Part shown: positions 1 to 11,502 of the stretch, in pieces
Layout: every line of letters starts with the position of its first letter
Numbering within the stretch: the stretch's first letter is position 1
Source: Rutidosis leptorrhynchoides
Lineage: Eukaryota > Streptophyta > Magnoliopsida > Asterales > Asteraceae
Direction: 5' to 3'
Length of the DNA: 64,000 nucleotides
NCBI RefSeq assembly: GCF_046630445.1
Contig: NC_092341.1
Location: 30,952,001-31,016,000, forward strand
Notes under the pieces: generated by a model
Told to the model about the DNA's origin: nothing
The model's database searches: none
What the model saw: the letters and a program-made list of their open reading frames with translations, nothing else
Translations under genes and position numbers: made by a program

Positions 1-41
1 CAATTAATATATATAAACATGGAAAAGTTCGGGTCACTACA
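1..41 (-). mobile_element. Terminus of a gypsy-type LTR, cut by the window edge
   Basis: Read on the minus strand this stretch starts TGTAGTGACCCGAAC, an LTR-like 5' terminus. Almost the same end (TGTAGTGACCCG) borders the large LTR-like insertion at 47211. Everything further left is outside the window, so neither the element size nor its target duplication can be seen. Assignment to Ty3/gypsy is an inference from the look of the terminus. Confidence 0.4.
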
Positions 42-130
42 GTTTGTACTAGATTCGACTTAGCATATGTTGATACAAGAGTAATCAAAGTACATCTCAT
101 TAGAGTTAAGTCAGTAACAGATATCTTGTA

Positions 131-612
131 GTGATCAAGGGACACTGTGATGCAAACTATATATCTGATACTAATGATTCCAGAGCGACAAATGGGTATT
201 TATTCACACTTGGAGGTGCGAATATATCGTGGAAATCGTTTAAACAAGCGGTTATTGTTAGATCCACGATGGAATCAGAATTCATCGCTTTAGATAAAGC
301 TGGTGAAGAGGTAGAATGGCTACGTCAATCCGTTAAAGATATACCAGATGGCCTAAGCCGATGTCAGCTATATGTATACATTGTGATAGCCAATCGGTGA
401 TTGGTAGAGCTCATATTACAATGTGTAATGGTATGAATAAACATATGAGACGTAGATATAATAAAGTACGACAGCTAATCTCTAAAGGAATTATCACTAT
501 TGACTATGTGAAGTCAAAGGATAATGTTGCGGATCCGCTGAAAAAAGGCTTAAGCAGAGAGTTAGTGTATGAGTCGTGCGTGGGAATGGGACTGAAGCCC
601 ATGAAAGGCTAA
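131..612 (+). pseudogene. Ty1/copia RNase H remnant (element 1)
   Basis: This is the 3' end of a copia polyprotein. The first frame (131-400) carries the RNase H motif CDANYISD followed by SRATNGYLF and the acidic ESEFIAL stretch. The second frame (361-612) resumes with HCDSQSVIG, RRRYNKVRQ and DYVKSKDNVADPL, the usual copia RNase H end. A frameshift near 375-400 separates the two, so the product cannot be made. No reverse transcriptase or integrase remains to the left, and bases 44-130 contain no readable copia motif. It is followed by about 610 bp of untranslated internal sequence and an LTR, which fixes the orientation as plus. Confidence 0.85.
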
Positions 613-1223
613 GTTTATATGAAGGAAAACCTAACTCAGTTAACTGGAGATCCCAAGATCTGAGTTCAATAGGACAACCTACTTGTATGAACTGGCGACG
701 GTCACTGTGGGGGAGTTAATTACTAAACTAGCAACCCCTACACTTTTAAAGGGAATTTACTAATTAAGAGTAGACTTCCTAGTCCATTCCTAAAAGTGAC
801 AAGTAAGTGGATAAGCCTATGGCTTTTAATGATTCAACTGAAATAACCATGCGTGGTTAGTCAGTAGCCATTCAGTGGTGAATCACCTATGTGAGAGAGA
901 AGTGGGGTCGCTTCGAAGGGTATTGTTGGGGCACAATACTTGATAAGCTCTCGCAGAACCAGACTAATGTTCATGACCATAACGAACATAACTATGTGGA
1001 CTTGAAGTTGTCAGGGAGAGTCTTGTGTGAAGCGTATTGTCGCCTACACAAACAGCAGACGAGTTCAAAGACATCGTCGTCTACTCAGAGCCAGTAGACT
1101 AAGTGCGTTTTCACAAGCGAAAGTTCAAAGGGTAACACCTACTTATCGTATGCAAGATTCAACCGCTGAAACTTAATCGGAATATTGTTGTTTCTGAGGT
1201 CGATCTCCATTCATGTGGGGGAT

Positions 1224-1934
1224 TGTTGGAAAAACTTGATAAAACATGTGTTTTCACCAAACTTTGGACACAAATAATTATATGTTCGAGTGACATATAA
1301 TAGTAACTATTTTGTGAGTTTTGTAGTCCTTGACGAGGGCTTTAAAATGAGTTATAGAGTGTCCAAAACGGATTAAATGTGAATGAGATATCGAATCTCA
1401 AAGTTGCTAGTTTGGTGCAAAATCTAGAAGTTTTAGTATTTTGTCCCACATCGGTTGTGGGAACAAACCTAAGGCTATAGTCTCCACTATAAATAAAGGC
1501 CTTAGGCTTTGAAGAAAAATACACCAAAAATCATATAAGCATTCTTATATGATTAGAGTTTCCTCTCAGCCGCAACAAGGTCTCCCCGTTCCGGTTACCT
1601 TTCAGGCAAGTGTTCAAGTCCGGCAGCACGCTGCTTCGGACCGGTGTACCCTGGGAACAGACGTCGAATTTGTTTAAGGGAATTGTGTCAAACACAAGCC
1701 CGGTCCAACCTTCAATTCGGTTAGATCGTTCTATCTTTTCGTTCTTGATCTGATTATTTATTTTTGTGTGAATATTATAATCAGATTATTATGAATATGT
1801 TGTGATATGTTTATATTATTTTCAGTTTCGTATACATATTTCCTACATATGTTTCATTGTATTTATATATTCAATAATATATAATTGAGTATATTGTGAG
1901 TAATGAAGCATGGAAGGAACTATATGTTCCAACA
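1224..1934 (+). repeat. 3' LTR of copia element 1
   Basis: The LTR begins TGTTGGAAAAAC directly after a purine-rich tract (gtgggggat) and ends ATATGTTCCAACA, so the ends are inverted repeats (TGTTGGA/TCCAACA). Length is 711 bp. The last 17 bases match the end of the 510-bp LTRs at 13780 and 14926, so the two elements may be related. The 5' LTR is outside the window, so no target duplication can be tested. Confidence 0.75.
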
Positions 1935-2282
1935 GTGCAATCTAATGCCTTAAATGCCTTAAGCAAGTTGAGAAAAAAATGTCCCCTCCTAAACAAATAT
2001 AACACATTATGTTTTAGAAGTTTAGAAACTTGTCAGACTAAAAGGCTTATCCTCAGTCGGATAATTACTATTATAATGCAAATTCTACCCTATGAGCAGA
2101 TAAACTCCAAAATGCAAGTTTATAACATGTTGGACGGTTAGATCATGTGTTGGACTATTAGAAAAATGAAAAAAAAATAAAAAATAAAAAAAAATAAAAA
2201 AAAAAATGGTCAAAATGCCCTAAATCCCGAAGTGTTTGACGATATGCCCATTAATTTTCGTAATTGCCAATATGCCCTTTGA
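1935..2282. other. Intergenic, A-rich; no gene seen
   Basis: This is unique-looking AT-rich DNA with an interrupted A tract at 2166-2206. I see no coding similarity. The right end leads into a dispersed repeat whose core is the CACGCACC palindrome. Confidence 0.4.
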
Positions 2283-2335
2283 CCACGCAAACGCACCACG
2301 CACGGTGCGTGGTGTGGTCCGTGCGTTGTACGTGT
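2283..2335. repeat. Dispersed CACGCACC palindrome
   Basis: The core reads caccacgcacggtgcgtggtg, a near-perfect palindrome, after a loosely conserved leader (aaatcccgaagtgtttgacgat). Similar leader plus palindrome arrangements lie at 22030-22140 and 34395-34520. Three copies in one window suggest a dispersed repeat family. The class is unknown. Confidence 0.5.
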
Positions 2336-2518
2336 TTCCTTGGTTGTTTAATCGTTTACCGGCTACACTCCAACTTACCCAAAAAAATCCCGAAGTGTTT
2401 AACGATCTGCCAATAATTGTTGTGATTTCATTTTAATTTTCAGACTCGCGTTTAGATTTTCCGTTTCAAGATTTATTGTTCAAATATGCGCCTCTGTTTT
2501 CATTTCAGATTCACGAAT

Positions 2519-2765
2519 CATGACCGTGAATCGTAAACGATAAATGTAAACGCGAATGGAAAACTTGAATCGAAAACGAGAACCAAAAACGCGAAACGAA
2601 AACTAGAATTGAAAACACAATTTGAAAACGTGAATCGGAAACACGAACCGAAAACGCAAACTGAAAATGCGAATTGAAAACACGAAATGAAAACGCGAAA
2701 CGAGAAACGTGAACCGGAAACGCGAGTCGAATACGCGAGTCGAAAATGCGAACCGATAAAAGGAT
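2519..2765 (+). repeat. Degenerate ~13-bp minisatellite (GAAAACGCGAAYC)
   Basis: About 19 head-to-tail units of 12-14 bp follow the consensus gaaaacgcgaatc with frequent substitutions. The plus strand is almost pure A, G and C. The minus-strand translation is a repetitive Phe/Ser/Val string that is a by-product of the repeat and not a gene. Confidence 0.75.
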
Positions 2766-2986
2766 TTAGATAAAAGGATTCCAAACAGTGATGCACCAGC
2801 AATCTGAAGTAATGAAATTCATCAATTTAAAGTTCAGAAGCTTTTATCAATGACATGAGACAGTTAAACTTCAAGTATGACCTTAAATATTAAAATATAT
2901 ACAAGTAACAGATATAATATGTATAAACTTTGTGCAACAGTTTAATAAAATACTCCAATGTACATCAGTTAGCAGACATGTAAGGA

Positions 2987-3140
2987 TCAATACTTGTCCA
3001 AGAATTTGTTAGAACTTTGATATTTTTCATCACCAGGATTCTTGAAATCAATCTCTTTTAGGTTAGATGTCTTCTTTGCTATCATCGCACTTATCATGCG
3101 TTTAAAGATGTCATCATACTTGGGACCATCTATCTTATAT
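2987..3140 (-). pseudogene. FBD-domain scrap of an F-box/LRR gene
   Basis: The minus strand reads SAMIAKKTSNLKEIDFKNPG, the C-terminal FBD signature shared with the copies at 36375 and 54100, and ends at a TGA at 2987-2989. Only about 50 codons survive. The usual C-terminus ending LKPNW is replaced by other sequence. It marks the leftmost member of the F-box array and is certainly non-functional alone. Confidence 0.75.
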
Positions 3141-3749
3141 AGAACATGTTGAATTATGTAATTCAGTCAAGCTTATTTTTGTGTTTCCCTTTTCTAACTT
3201 ATTGTGTTTTGTGTAGATTGTTGATCCTGTTAAAGGACTATTGGTGCAAAGTTAAATGGATCTCCCTTGCAAGTTGTTTCAAGTCTGAAGGGCCTTTGTT
3301 GTTATTTAAAAGTTCAAGGGTACTGTTTGTATTTCTGGAGCTTATGGAGGGGGGCTCTGTGTATCTTTGGCTATATATATGTGTGTGTCTTGGTTAGGGT
3401 TGAGACAACCCGTTTTATCATCTCTGCAGCAGCTTCTTTTGTTTCGCTTTTACAAACCCTAATATCTAAATCTGTATTGATCAATCGACTATCAATTGAT
3501 TGATCCGTTTATTGTGGTTGCTACTATTTCTGATTGTTACATTGGTGCATAATTTTGGCACCCATTTGTGTTGGTTTCTGGTGTATCTGCGTAGAAGAAT
3601 CGTGTGTTCTTGGTGTTTGTATTGATCAATAAGAATCTGTTCTTGTTCGTTTTTATCTATTTTTACATGGTATCTCGATCTGTTGGTGAATCGATTGGTT
3701 AGATGTCTTCTTTGCTATCATCGCACTTATCATGCGTTTAAAGATGTCA
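3061..3749 (+). repeat. 53-bp exact direct repeats (3061-3113 and 3697-3749)
   Basis: The 53 bp starting ggttagatgtcttctttgct occur twice, identical by eye, 583 bp apart. The repeated bases are part of the FBD coding scrap. Only the left copy is embedded in longer FBD homology; the right one is an isolated duplicate. This looks like filler DNA or a repair duplication rather than a transposon target duplication. Confidence 0.8.
3147..3667 (+). mobile_element. Possible LTR fragment between the 53-bp repeats
   Basis: The insert between the direct repeats can be read as a 521-bp segment running from TGTTGAATT to TTTTTACA. It is followed by TGGTATC, the start of a usual copia primer binding site, but the next bases (tcgatc) do not continue it. 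It contains gggttgagacaaccc near 3396. There is no matching second LTR and no 5-bp target duplication. Solo or broken LTR is the best guess. Confidence 0.3.
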
Positions 3750-4095
3750 CCAACAAACATTTAATATTTTCCGCTGCGATATTAATTATGGTCCTTAATA
3801 TAAATGTCCAATTTAGAGTCGTTCTCGCTTATACACTTGTATTTTGATATTGGTTGGTCACATTTACCCCCGGTCCCATTTAGGGCGTGTGACATGATGG
3901 TAAGATAGGATAAACCCAGCTTGTGAGTTGCTTTGGCGATAGATTTTAAAACCTTACAACATTGAAAATATAAAACCACAGCTTTAATAAAAAATTATGA
4001 AGCAAGCAGATAATAATAATTAAGATACTTCCCACATTACCCTACTAAAGAAACTAATGAACAGTACATATCTTATAATAAAAAAAAAAAAGGCC
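3750..4095. other. Intergenic; no gene recognised
   Basis: A minus-strand frame of 65 codons (3782-3979) has no similarity I recognise and no context supporting expression. The segment ends in an A-rich tract directly before the target duplication of copia A. Confidence 0.35.
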
Positions 4096-4100
4096 TAAGA

Positions 4101-4488
4101 TGTTGGAAACTAAACTTGATTTTGAGCTATGTGTTTTGGATATGGGCTTGCAAGTATACAAGTATATGGATCAAGATTGTAGTCCAATTTCTAGAAACTT
4201 CTTGTAATATCTAGTAGTGAAAGTGAGTAGAAACATCTTGTAAAATATCTAAGATAATATTTAGGAAATATCTAGATAATACATAGAAAATATCTAGATA
4301 TTAGTAGATGATGGAGAATTCTAGACTACTCCATTGAGTAGTATAAATAGAGGGCTTCACCCCTCATTTGTAATCAAGCAAAGCAAAGCAAATCAAGTAA
4401 TAAACAAAGCCTTCAAGATCAATTAAACATCTAAATCATCAATCCTCTCTTCTACAAATAATATACACATAACCTCCTATTTCTAACA
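4101..4488 (+). repeat. 5' LTR of copia A
   Basis: 388 bp, TGTTGG to TAACA. It contains a clear TATA box and a tandem run of AGCAA/AAGCA units near 4373-4392 that follows the likely transcription start. Confidence 0.95.
4341..4350 (+). promoter_or_regulatory. TATA box in the copia A 5' LTR
   Basis: The sequence gtataaatag lies 138 bp before the LTR end, the position expected for the U3 promoter of a copia LTR. The same box is in the 3' LTR (8825-8834) and, reversed, in copia B. Confidence 0.7.
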
Positions 4489-4491
4489 AAT

Positions 4492-4503
4492 TGGTATTAG
4501 AGC
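4492..4503 (+). other. Primer binding site of copia A
   Basis: tggtattagagc begins three bases after the LTR. It matches the usual plant site complementary to initiator methionine tRNA (tggtatcagagc) with one mismatch. Confidence 0.8.
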
Positions 4504-4516
4504 TTGGTTCGACAAG

Positions 4517-7500
4517 ATGATGGCCAACAATGTCATCACATTTTCTCGCCTCACAAAGGATAATTATGATCGATGGAGCATCCAAATGAAGACCTTCCTA
4601 GGTGGACAAGACCTATGGGAGATTGTGGAGGAAGGCTATGAGGAACCTACTGAAAAAGGTTCTCTCAGCAAGGAGAAAAAACTATTGAAGACCAACGATC
4701 AAAAGACTCTTTCCATCATCCAACAAAGTGTAGATGATGGAGCTTTTGAGAAAATTGCAAGTGCAACCACCGCCAAGAAAGCATGGGAGATCTTGGAGAA
4801 TTCTCACAAGGGAGTTGAAAAGGTGAAAAAGGTTCGATTACAAACACTACGAGGTGAGTTCGAATCTTTAAATAAGAAAGACTCAGAATCAATTTCTGAT
4901 TATTTTACAAGAGTCTTGGTGGTTGTCAATCAATTAAAAAGGAATGGTGAAACTCTAAGTGATGTAAGAGTCATTGAGAAGATTCTTAGATCATTAGATT
5001 CAAAATTCGACTATATAGTCGTAGCCATTGAAGAATCTAAAGATGTAGAATCAATGACTATCGATGAACTCATGGGTTCACTACAAGCCCATGAAGAGAG
5101 GTTTAATAAGAAAAGTAAAGAGCCTTTAGAGCAAGCTTTACAAGCAAAACTCTCTTTCAAGGAAGAGAGCAGTGAAAAGACTCATCAAACGAGTCAACGA
5201 GGTCATGGTCAAGTACGTGGTCGAGGACGAGGACAAGGATATATCAAACGTGGAGGTTATAGTTCTTACAGAAATGAAGAAAGAAGTCAAAATTTTCACC
5301 CGACTAGAGGTCGCGGGAGAGGCTACACAAGTAGAAGGCCAAGGTATGACAATTCTCAAACCAAATGCTATAATTGTCATAAATTTGGCCACTATGCTTC
5401 GGAATGCAAGAAGTCAAACAATTACGTGCAAGAAAGATCAAATTTAGTGCAAGAAGATACCGAAGCCGTGAAAAACACTTTGTTACTAGCATGCAAAGGT
5501 GAAGATAACGGAGAATCAAATTTGTGGTATCTCGACACGGGTGCAAGCAACCATATGTGCGGTGACAAAAACATGTTTGTGGAGTTAGACGAGGTAATTA
5601 GTGGAAATATCACCTTCGGAGATTCCTCTAAAGTCCCGGTTAAAGGAAAAAGGTAAGATTCTCATCGGCTTAAAAAATGGAAGGCATCAATTTATCTCTA
5701 ACGTGTATTATGTGCCCAATATGAAGACGAATATACTGAGTATTGGACAACTCTTAGAGAAAGGCTATGATATTCACATGATAAATCGTACCCTTTCTTT
5801 AAGAGACCAAAAAGGGGGTTTGATTGCTAAGGTGCCAATGTCAACGAATAGGATGTTCATGCTAAATATTCAACATGACATTCCAAGATGTTTAAAAGCA
5901 TGTTTCAAAGATAATTCTTGGCTTTGGCACATGAGATACGGGCACTTAAATTTTGGAGGCTTAAAATTATTATCAAGTTAAGGAATGGTGAAGGGTTTGC
6001 CTCCAATTAATCATCCGGATCAAATATGTGAGGGATGCCTTCTAGGAAAGCACTTCCGAAACAGTTTTCCAACAGAAGCTTCTAGTAGAGCGAAGAAACC
6101 TCTAGAACTTATTCACACGGATGTGTGTGGACCCATAATCCCACCGTCTTTTGGTAAAAATAGATATTCTCTTCTATTCATTGATGATTTTAGTCGAAAG
6201 ACATGGGTCTATTTTCTAAAAGAGAAGTCGGAAGCTTTTGGAATGTTCAAGAAGTTTAAAGCATTTGTGGAGAATCAAAGTGGTCTCACCATAAAGGCGA
6301 TGAGATCCGATCGTGGAGGAGACTTCACATCCAAGGAATTCAAGGAATTTTGTGACAACAATGGGTTACGACGTCCTCTAACTCTTCTGTATTCACCTCA
6401 ACAAAATGGTGTTGCGGAAATAAAAAATAGGTCCATTCTTGATATGGCCCGGAGTATGTTAAAGAGCAAAAGTATGCCTAAGGAATTTTGGGTTGAGGCA
6501 GTAGATTGTGCGATCTATCTTGCAAATCGCTCGCCCACTAGAAGCGTTAAGAACTAAACGCCCATTGAAGCTTGGAGTGGAAGGAAGCCCGGCATCTCAC
6601 ACCTTCGAGTGTTCGGAAGTGTGGCATATGCTCATGTGCCAGATCAGAAGAGGACGAAGCTCGATGATAAAAGCGAGAAACTCATATTCGTGGGCTATGA
6701 CTCAAGTTCGAAGGGTTACAAGTTATACAATCCCAAGACTAGTAAAGTAATCTCAAGTCGAGATGTAGTGTTCGATGAAGAAGCAACATGGGATTGGAAT
6801 GTTCCCGAAGAGGAGAACTACGACTTTCTCCCTTATCCATTCGAAAGTACTGCAAGGAACGAAGAATATCTAGAAGTTCAAGAACCTTCTAGTACAACAT
6901 CTCTGCACTCTTCACGTACTCCAACCACTACACCTAATAAAGTGACACCAACATCAGGAGGAGAATCAAGTAGGCTACAACATCACACAAGGAGCATTAG
7001 GGAGTTGTACGAGGTAACCCAGCCTATGGAGGATCTATCATTGTTCTGCCTTCTTGCCGATTGTGAGCCAATAAGTTATGAAGACGCAACAAAAAGCCAA
7101 AAGTGGAAACATGCTATGGACGAAGAGATTCAAGCAATCGAGAAGAATAATACGTGGGATCTTGCCACACTACCAAAGGGACATAAGGCTATTGCTGTAA
7201 AATGGGTGTACAAGGCCAAGAAGAATTCCAAAGGTGAAGTTGAAAGATATAAGGCAAGGTTGGTGGCGAAGGGATATAGTCAATGAGCCGGCATAGATTA
7301 TGACGAGGTATTTGCTCCCGTTGCTCGTCTAGAAACTATAAGATTGATAATCTCACTTGCAACTCACCATAATTGGAAGATTTATCAAATGGATGCCAAA
7401 TTCGCGTTCCTTAATGGCCACTTAGAAGAAGAAGTCTATATAGAACAACCTTTGGGATATATAAGGTGCTAAAATTGAAAAAGGCCTTATACGGGTTGAA

Positions 7501-8598
7501 GCAAGCACCTCGGGCATGGAATAGCAGGATAGACAAGTATTTCCAGCAGAATGACTTTACGAAATGCCCCCATGAGCATGCCCTCTACACCAAAGTTAGC
7601 AATGATGGAGATGTTATGATTGTGTGCCTATACGTAGATGACTTGATATTCACCGGTAGTAATCCCAAAATGTTTGAGGAGTTCAAGAAAGCAATGGTTC
7701 GGGAGTTTGAGATGACCAACATTGGACTTATGGCTTACTATCTTGGGATCGAGGTAAAACAAAAGAAAGAAGGAATATTCATATCCCAAGAAAGTTATGT
7801 GAATGAGGTGCTCAAGAAGTTTAAGATGAATGACTGCAAGTCAATGAACACACCGGTGGATTGCAATCTCAAATTGTCAAAAGATGATGAAGGATACTTG
7901 GTGGACCCAACACAATATAAGAGTTTAGTTGGAAGTGTGAGGTACCTAACCTACACTAGGCCAGATATTCTCTACGGAGTTGGACTAGTAAGTCGATACA
8001 TGAAGCACCTACAATAAATCACTTGAAGGCGGCCAAGAGGATACTTCGCTACATCAAAGGTACGATTGACTATGGCCTGTTTTATTCGCCTTCTGATCAC
8101 TTCAAGCTAGTTGGATACAGTGATAGTGATTGGGCTGGAGACATAGATGATCATAAGAGTACGAGTGGTTTCGTGTTCTATATGGGAGATACGGCGTTCA
8201 CATGGAGCTCGAAGAAGCAACCCATTGTGACTTTGTCAACGTGTGAAGCCGAGTTTGTAGCAGCAACATCGTGCACCTGTCATGTAATATGGCTCAGGAA
8301 GTTACTAAATGAGTTTAAGTTTTTTCAAAAGGAACCTACAGAGATATATGTGGATAACAAGTCTGCGATTGCTCTAGCAAAGAATCCAGTCTTCCATGAT
8401 CGAAGCAAAAACATCGATACAAAATACCATTACATAAGGGAGTGTGTGACAAATAAAGAGGTGCAGATAAAGTACGCGAAGTCACTTGACCAAGTTGCTG
8501 ATATTTTCACAAAGCCCCTAAAACACGAGACATTTCAGAGATTACGTAATATGCTCGGAGTGACAAAATCAAGTTTAAGGGGGGCTGTTGGAAACTAA
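4517..8598 (+). pseudogene. gag-pol polyprotein of copia A, six breaks
   Basis: Domain order is Gag (UBN2-type, starting [12 protein letters not shown]), CCHC zinc knuckle ([14 protein letters not shown], about 5366-5407), aspartic protease ([12 protein letters not shown], about 5524-5559), integrase (HTDVCGPI and FIDDFSR), reverse transcriptase (YVDDLIF, about 7630) and RNase H (GYSDSDWAGD, about 8115), ending at DIFTKPL. Compared with copia B the frame is broken by a one-base gain near 5650, nonsense codons at 5979-5981, 6555-6557 and 7284-7286, a short out-of-frame deletion near 7463, and a one-base loss near 8005. It cannot make an active polyprotein, but most catalytic motifs are still readable. 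The start is the ATG just after the primer site. Confidence 0.93.
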
Positions 8599-8973
8599 AC
8601 TTGATTTTGGGCTATGTGTTTTGGATATGGGCTTGCAAGTAAACAAGTATATGGATCAAGATTGTAGTCCAATATCTAGAAACTTCTGGTAATATCTAGT
8701 AGTGAAAGTGAGTAGAAACATCTTGTAAAATATCTAAGATAATATTTAGGAAATATCTAGATAATACTTAGAAAATATCTAGATATTAGTAGATGATGGA
8801 GAGTTCTAGACTACTCCATTGAGTAGTATAAATAGAGGGCTTCACCCCTCATTTGTAATCAAGCAAAGCAAAGCAAATCAAGTAATAAACAAAGCCTTCA
8901 AGATCAATCAAACATCTAAATCATCAATCCTCTCTTCCAAAAATAATATACACATAGCCTCCTATTTCTAACA
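8586..8973 (+). repeat. 3' LTR of copia A
   Basis: 388 bp, same ends as the 5' copy, about 10 differences by eye. It follows directly on the polypurine tract. Confidence 0.95.
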
Positions 8974-8978
8974 TAAGA

Positions 8979-9932
8979 TGTGAAAAATCATCAAGTCACA
9001 AGTGTTTAAGTGTTGACCGTAGCATTTCTGATGTCTTACAATTTACATGGGTGAAATAAAAGAAAAATTATATTTCATTCACACGTGTCCCACATAGACT
9101 CAAGGAAAAAAAGAGAGGCTTTAAAAATCAAGTCTCATTGTTGTTACTCTTTGGCCCCTAATGTTTCTCCGGCAGTCGCTATTGGTGATGTTCCTGTCGG
9201 AGGTGGGGGTCTGATGCCGGAATTCAGTGTTAACTCGTTGACATACGGCAATTCAGACGGATATTTAAACATGGTTCTCTATGTGTTCGTCGGTAGACTA
9301 GAGAAGGTTTGTATACGTTATATGCTTGAATGTACATTAGGTAAGTTTGGTGTTCTGACGGAAGTCAAATTTTGGACTTTCCGGAATATGTTATTGTTGC
9401 CCCGTCTGCAAAGAAGGCCATCAAGTTTTCTTGGTTTTCTTGGGTCGAGATCATCGAGGTTTTGGCTTTGTGTTTTGCAAAAAGATCTTGAAGATTGTCG
9501 GGAAATTCGGCAATATGGTTTCGGTTGCTAATGTCTCAGCTAAGCTAGGTAAATTTGGGTCCGTTTTTGCATTCGTTGAATCGAGATGGGTAAAACATAT
9601 GCGTGGTTCATGGAAGTTTGTGACCGTTTGGTGATCGCTAGGATATTCGGTGATGGTTTTGCCCTGGATTTATTGTACATGGAGCCGTTGCGTGTGATCG
9701 TGGTGTGTCGGTTTTATACCTGACAATTGACAATTGGGACTCATAATCTCAAATTTGGGTCGGTTGGGTCAAACTTTCGGGTCATTGGGTCTTGAGAAAA
9801 AATAGGCCTAGCAACGTAAATTAAAACTTAAAAAAGGTCAAATGGATTTCCCTCCAACCTATTGGATCTTACACAAAAATATAAAGGAGCGGGTCTAGGG
9901 GTACCAATTCCCAAAGCTTAATAAATAGAGAT
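8979..9932. other. Intergenic with an unidentified coding-like remnant
   Basis: The plus strand has a 148-codon frame (9085-9531) and an overlapping 67-codon frame (9431-9634). A better-looking protein switches between frames (for example LTEVKFL then FAKRS), which suggests a decayed coding region. I cannot name the family; a LINE ORF1 or host-gene fragment are both possible. No promoter or start is supported. Confidence 0.3.
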
Positions 9933-10790
9933 ATGTCTAATGATGGGTCTTGTGAATTGGTCAAGTGGGTCGAGCATAGTGAGTTTCATCTGCTAAACGT
10001 TTATGAAAGCACTGGTTATATCATAACTCGAATCATCCACATGAAAATTCATGTAAAAGTTGCTAATTCTACTTCGCAAAAAGAACCGACATGGAATTGG
10101 CTATTTATTATGTGAATTAACATTTCCTTATATATATAATTAGTAATAATAAAAATAACCAAAATAATATAATAAATGTAAAAATATATTGACCCGTTTG
10201 GACCAATAGACACTTGGCCCGTTTCGACCAGTTATCCATCCTGACCCATGGCCCATTTCAACCCAAAATCATTTTGACCCGATATCCAAACCTAACTGAA
10301 CTAACCCGTTTGGACCAATCTCATCCACATGAAAATTCATGTAAAAGTTGCTAATTCTATTTTCCCAAAAAGAACCGAAATGGAATTGGCTATTTATTAT
10401 GTGTATTAACATTTCCTTATATATATAATTCGTAATTCGTAATAATAACCAAAAGAATATAATAAATGTAAAAATATGTTAACCCATTTGGACTATTATA
10501 CCCCTGGCCCATTTTGACCCATTACCCTGACCCATTTGGACCCGTTTAATATTTTTGACCCGTTTGACCCATTCCAACCCAAAATCATTTTGACCCGTTA
10601 TCCAAATCAACCCGGCCTGACCCGTTTGCAAGGTATAGTCAGTTTATATGAAATAGTTCGAGAATGTTGAGGATGCTCTAAACAAGTTTGAGATGCCTAG
10701 TGGTGAAAAGGTTAAAACTGTTGGGGATGATGTGTTGGAGCCAAGCGTGGGTGCTAATTAAGGGGTCATTTAAATTTGTTCAAAGCCAGA
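9933..10790 (+). repeat. Duplicated segment with GACCCGTTT tandem motif
   Basis: Two diverged copies of a ~150-bp segment (around 10041-10190 and 10322-10490; shared text catgaaaattcatgtaaaag) alternate with degenerate repeats of ttgacccgtttggacc. A third copy lies at 12969-13290, also followed by the repeat. The segment ends in a coding-like piece (10660-10760, readable as EMPSGEKVKTVGDDVLEPS) that recurs at 13334-13430. The family is not recognised. Confidence 0.6.
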
Positions 10791-11502
10791 TAGATTCATG
10801 AAGAAAGTTCAAAGCTTTTGTTTTTGTTGGTGACCCAAAAGAAGATACTGCTAACCAGCAAGGCAGGTTTATTCAAATTTTGTAATACATATGAAAATAT
10901 CAAAAGCATGAGAACTAACACTTCAGAACATGTATATTGTCTATAAATATAGAAAACCAGCCCAAGATATTCTTTACAAAAATCAAATAAACATAATTGT
11001 AAACTGGGATCTGTTATCCTTAGGTTCGAGTCAAATACAAAATCAGGCACATCACTCACCCAGAAAGAATGAACCTTCAGTTTTTGATTCAGTCATTATA
11101 TTATAGTTTTAAATCTCTAATTTAAATAATAAATACCAAAGACAAAACCAGACTCATATTTTAGTATTTACTGAGACAGACTTAGTTATTGCTCCTATGG
11201 GTAATCAACCAACTTCAATACACAACTTTTAACATGAAACATCAGATGAATATTTTCTCAAGCAACTCTACTATATAAACACAGAAAGAAAACTAATATA
11301 AATTCATCTCATGAACTACCATGTCACATGAAATTAATCAAACCCCTAGTAGCTCTATTAGTCTTACATATTCTAACAAATATGGAAAGAGTTACAAAGA
11401 AACAAGGTTAACTTAATAAATAAAGAGCCAAAGAACTCTTAAAGTATTAATTTCAAACAATTGAACCAGAGATGAGTAGCTAGCTAGCTAGCTAGCTAGG
11501 CT
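10791..11502 (-). other. 3' flank of the F-box copy at 11503
   Basis: No coding signal. The sequence (for example gaaccttcagtttttgattcag near 11081, and acttcaatacacaacttttaacatg near 11213) recurs downstream of the F-box copies at 16889, 54100 and 63892, so this flank was duplicated with the genes. A short (AGCT)n run, gctagctagctagc, lies at 11480-11499 just past the stop codon. Confidence 0.6.

Larger units (their letters stand above)
4101..8973 (+). mobile_element. Copia element A, full length, decayed
   Basis: A complete Ty1/copia retrotransposon of 4873 bp. Two 388-bp LTRs (TGTTGGAAAC...TTTCTAACA) flank a gag-pol region, with a primer binding site at 4492 and a polypurine tract TAAGGGGGGC at 8576-8585. 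The 5-bp target duplication TAAGA is present at 4096-4100 and 8974-8978, so insertion ends are exact. By eye the LTRs differ at about 10 of 388 positions. The polyprotein carries six lesions. The same family is present at 56362 on the other strand. Confidence 0.95.
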
